Made by a program: the position numbers and the translations under genes. The notes under the pieces are model-generated. The model was not told the origin of the DNA. It did no database searches and worked only from the letters and a program-made list of their open reading frames with translations. A DNA stretch of 64,000 nt from Actinomycetes bacterium (GTDB taxonomy: Bacteria > Actinomycetota > Actinomycetes > Actinomycetales > Micrococcaceae), in the NCBI GenBank assembly GCA_023426375.1, contig JAFAAV010000051.1:28671-92670 (forward strand), in the 5' to 3' direction. Shown in pieces: positions 62,475 through 64,000 of the stretch (positions are counted from its first letter, which is position 1; every line of letters starts with the position of its first letter).

Positions 62475-64000
62475 TCACAAGGTGTACCCGTCAGCGGCCA
62501 ACGCTTGCTCCAAACGGGCCCTGAACTGCGGGATGGCAGTGGACACGTACGTCAAGGACAGGTGGTTGCTGTCGATATACACGTAGACGTTGCCGATGAC
62601 CGCGCGGCACATCCCGTCGGGACACACCACGTTGTTCATGTCCACGGCAGCAAAGCCTTTGACCTCGCGAGCCAGTGACAGCTGAGGGTCAACGGTCTCG
62701 AGCATGGGATGCGGCTCCGCGCATTCAGCCCCGTCCTTCTCGTTCTCCGTCACGCACGCGGCGAAATCGTAGGAGAACCGAGGTGTGTCACGGATTCCCA
62801 CGACCTGGATGTCGCGATCGACCAGCTCACGTACCCGGTCTCCCACGGCAGGGTTCCACCGTTCTCCCCCGGGGTTGCTGAAAGTGCCTTGCATGAACAC
62901 CATGTCCGGGCTGTTCTGGGTGGTCAGGGGGTCCGCACCTTCGTACCAGAGTTCGCATTCGTCTTTCTGGGCTTTCGGCTGTGTTCCCCGCTCGGTGTAG
63001 AAGCAGCCCTGCAGGATGTACGTGACGACCTGCCAGTCCTCTTCTTCAGCGACACTCAGAATCCCGGGTAGCCAGTGCCGAACGTGGCTGTTACCGATCA
63101 CGTAGACGGTCCGCTCCGGCGCCTCCGGCGAGTACGTGTCGTAACAGTAGGACCGGTACGGGTCCTCCAGCGCCACGGATGCCGGGCATTCACCGCCCAT
63201 GGCGGGCAGATCCTCTTTCAGTTCCGCCTCCACCGGAAGGATGGGGGCATCCGGATCAGGATCTGGGCGCGGGCCGGGAATGAGCGACATGGCACCCGGA
63301 TTATTGCGCGCAGCGTCTGCCTGCCATTGCGTCACTCGATATCCGTCAAAGGCCAGCCAGGACAACACCAGCGAGGAGACCACCCCCCAACACGTCACGA
63401 CCACGAGAGCCTCCCGACGCTTGGCCGCATCGGGCCACCGCCACCGTCTGATCGGTTCTTCCACGTATTTGGTGACCACCACGGCCAGCACCACGCTCAA
63501 CACAACCAGCACGATTCCAGCGCGCCAGTCTGCCACCGGGCGATCACGAATCACGAGGTACGTGATCAGCAGCGGCCAATGAATGAGATACAGGGCGTAT
63601 GCCGCATCCCCCAACTTGACCACCGGGCCCCAGGACAGGAAACGATCCACGCCCGCTGGGGAACCGCTGTTACCCGCAACGATGATCACCGCCGCGGAGA
63701 GCAACGGCCACAGGGCGATCCATCCGGGAAAGGCACCCTGCACATCCACGAGGACGCCCACGGACACCATGCTGACCAGGCCGGACCACCCCAGCACGAC
63801 CCGCAGCACACGCGGCGGGTGGAGATACGGAATGGCCAGAGCGATCAACGAGCCCAGTGCGAACTCCCACAAACGGGCGCGCGTATCGAAATACGCGAAG
63901 GCCTGCTGGGTCTCGGTGGTGATCACCGAATAGATCATGGAGGCCGCGAAAATCAGGCCGAAACACACCGCCAGGATCGGCACGGAACTGATGCCCGTGC
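62475..64000 (-). CDS. Acyltransferase-3 family protein with C-terminal SGNH domain (5' part outside window)
   Basis: At least 508 residues are visible; the frame stays open to the window edge, so the start lies beyond. About seven of the usual ten helices precede a polar linker (near residue 240 of the visible part). An SGNH hydrolase-like domain follows, with VYVIGNSHVRHWLPGI for the serine block and YIDSNHLSLTYVS for the Asp-His pair. Such OafA/WecH-related proteins O-acetylate cell-surface glycans or peptidoglycan. The gene ends 84 bases before the guaB start, in the same direction. Confidence 0.85.
   Translation of the reverse strand, partial: TGISSVPILAVCFGLIFAASMIYSVITTETQQAFAYFDTRARLWEFALGSLIALAIPYLHPPRVLRVVLGWSGLVSMVSVGVLVDVQGAFPGWIALWPLLSAAVIIVAGNSGSPAGVDRFLSWGPVVKLGDAAYALYLIHWPLLITYLVIRDRPVADWRAGIVLVVLSVVLAVVVTKYVEEPIRRWRWPDAAKRREALVVVTCWGVVSSLVLSWLAFDGYRVTQWQADAARNNPGAMSLIPGPRPDPDPDAPILPVEAELKEDLPAMGGECPASVALEDPYRSYCYDTYSPEAPERTVYVIGNSHVRHWLPGILSVAEEEDWQVVTYILQGCFYTERGTQPKAQKDECELWYEGADPLTTQNSPDMVFMQGTFSNPGGERWNPAVGDRVRELVDRDIQVVGIRDTPRFSYDFAACVTENEKDGAECAEPHPMLETVDPQLSLAREVKGFAAVDMNNVVCPDGMCRAVIGNVYVYIDSNHLSLTYVSTAIPQFRARLEQALAADGYTL

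Overview
The window is high-GC, densely coded bacterial DNA with LuxR/NarL-type two-component systems, GuaB3, SURF1, a Pls-type NRPS-like protein, a CYTH/CHAD protein and many GTG starts. This points to an actinobacterium, most plausibly a member of the Micrococcaceae (inference from gene content, not a sequence match). No rRNA, tRNA, CRISPR array or intact insertion sequence was recognised.

Left part (1 to about 17.65 kb) reads as accessory DNA. It opens inside the C-terminal helicase part of a MobF/TraA relaxase, followed by a convergent DprA-like gene, a small membrane protein and a resolvase-like domain without a DNA-binding part. Next comes a complete four-gene Qat antiphage locus (qatA KAP ATPase, qatB, qatC QueC-like, qatD TatD-like; 4300-9152) with translationally coupled genes. 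A pair of paralogous helix-turn-helix genes (9177-9557 and 17207-17650) then brackets a 7.6 kb module. That module is a five-gene minus-strand operon (ABC ATPase, FtsX-like permease, DMT-type membrane protein, GT4 glycosyltransferase, alpha/beta hydrolase) divergent from a histidine kinase/response regulator pair.

From about 17.65 kb the base composition drops and the content changes. The genes are a DJ-1/PfpI protein, DUF2200, a DUF899 thioredoxin-like protein, a decayed second DUF2200 copy, a second two-component system, a PQQ-type sugar dehydrogenase lipoprotein, pyroglutamyl peptidase, and a PadR-DUF1048-ABC drug exporter operon. An AI-2E family permease is broken by one extra base in a G run. 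A 1356-residue synthetase with the architecture of epsilon-poly-L-lysine synthetase (A-T-three tandem membrane/left-handed-helix units) follows, coupled to an acyltransferase-like membrane protein.

The right part (34.4-64 kb) is mostly ordinary chromosome: an M20 amidohydrolase with a frameshifted permease, a WcbI/GT2/GT4 surface-glycan operon, and a fatty acid desaturase with its ferredoxin reductase. A TetR/MFS exporter pair with a 28-bp palindromic operator lies divergent to the reductase. Then come CYTH/CHAD, GalU, 5-formyl-THF cyclo-ligase, an FmdB zinc ribbon, a CpaB-like SAF protein, a giant helicase-like protein with an MTES_1575-type nuclease end and an apparently lost P-loop, GuaA, SURF1, GuaB3, GuaB, and an acyltransferase-3/SGNH gene running off the right end. 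Two single-base frameshifts (27557-27562 and 34728) should be treated as either real mutations or assembly errors.
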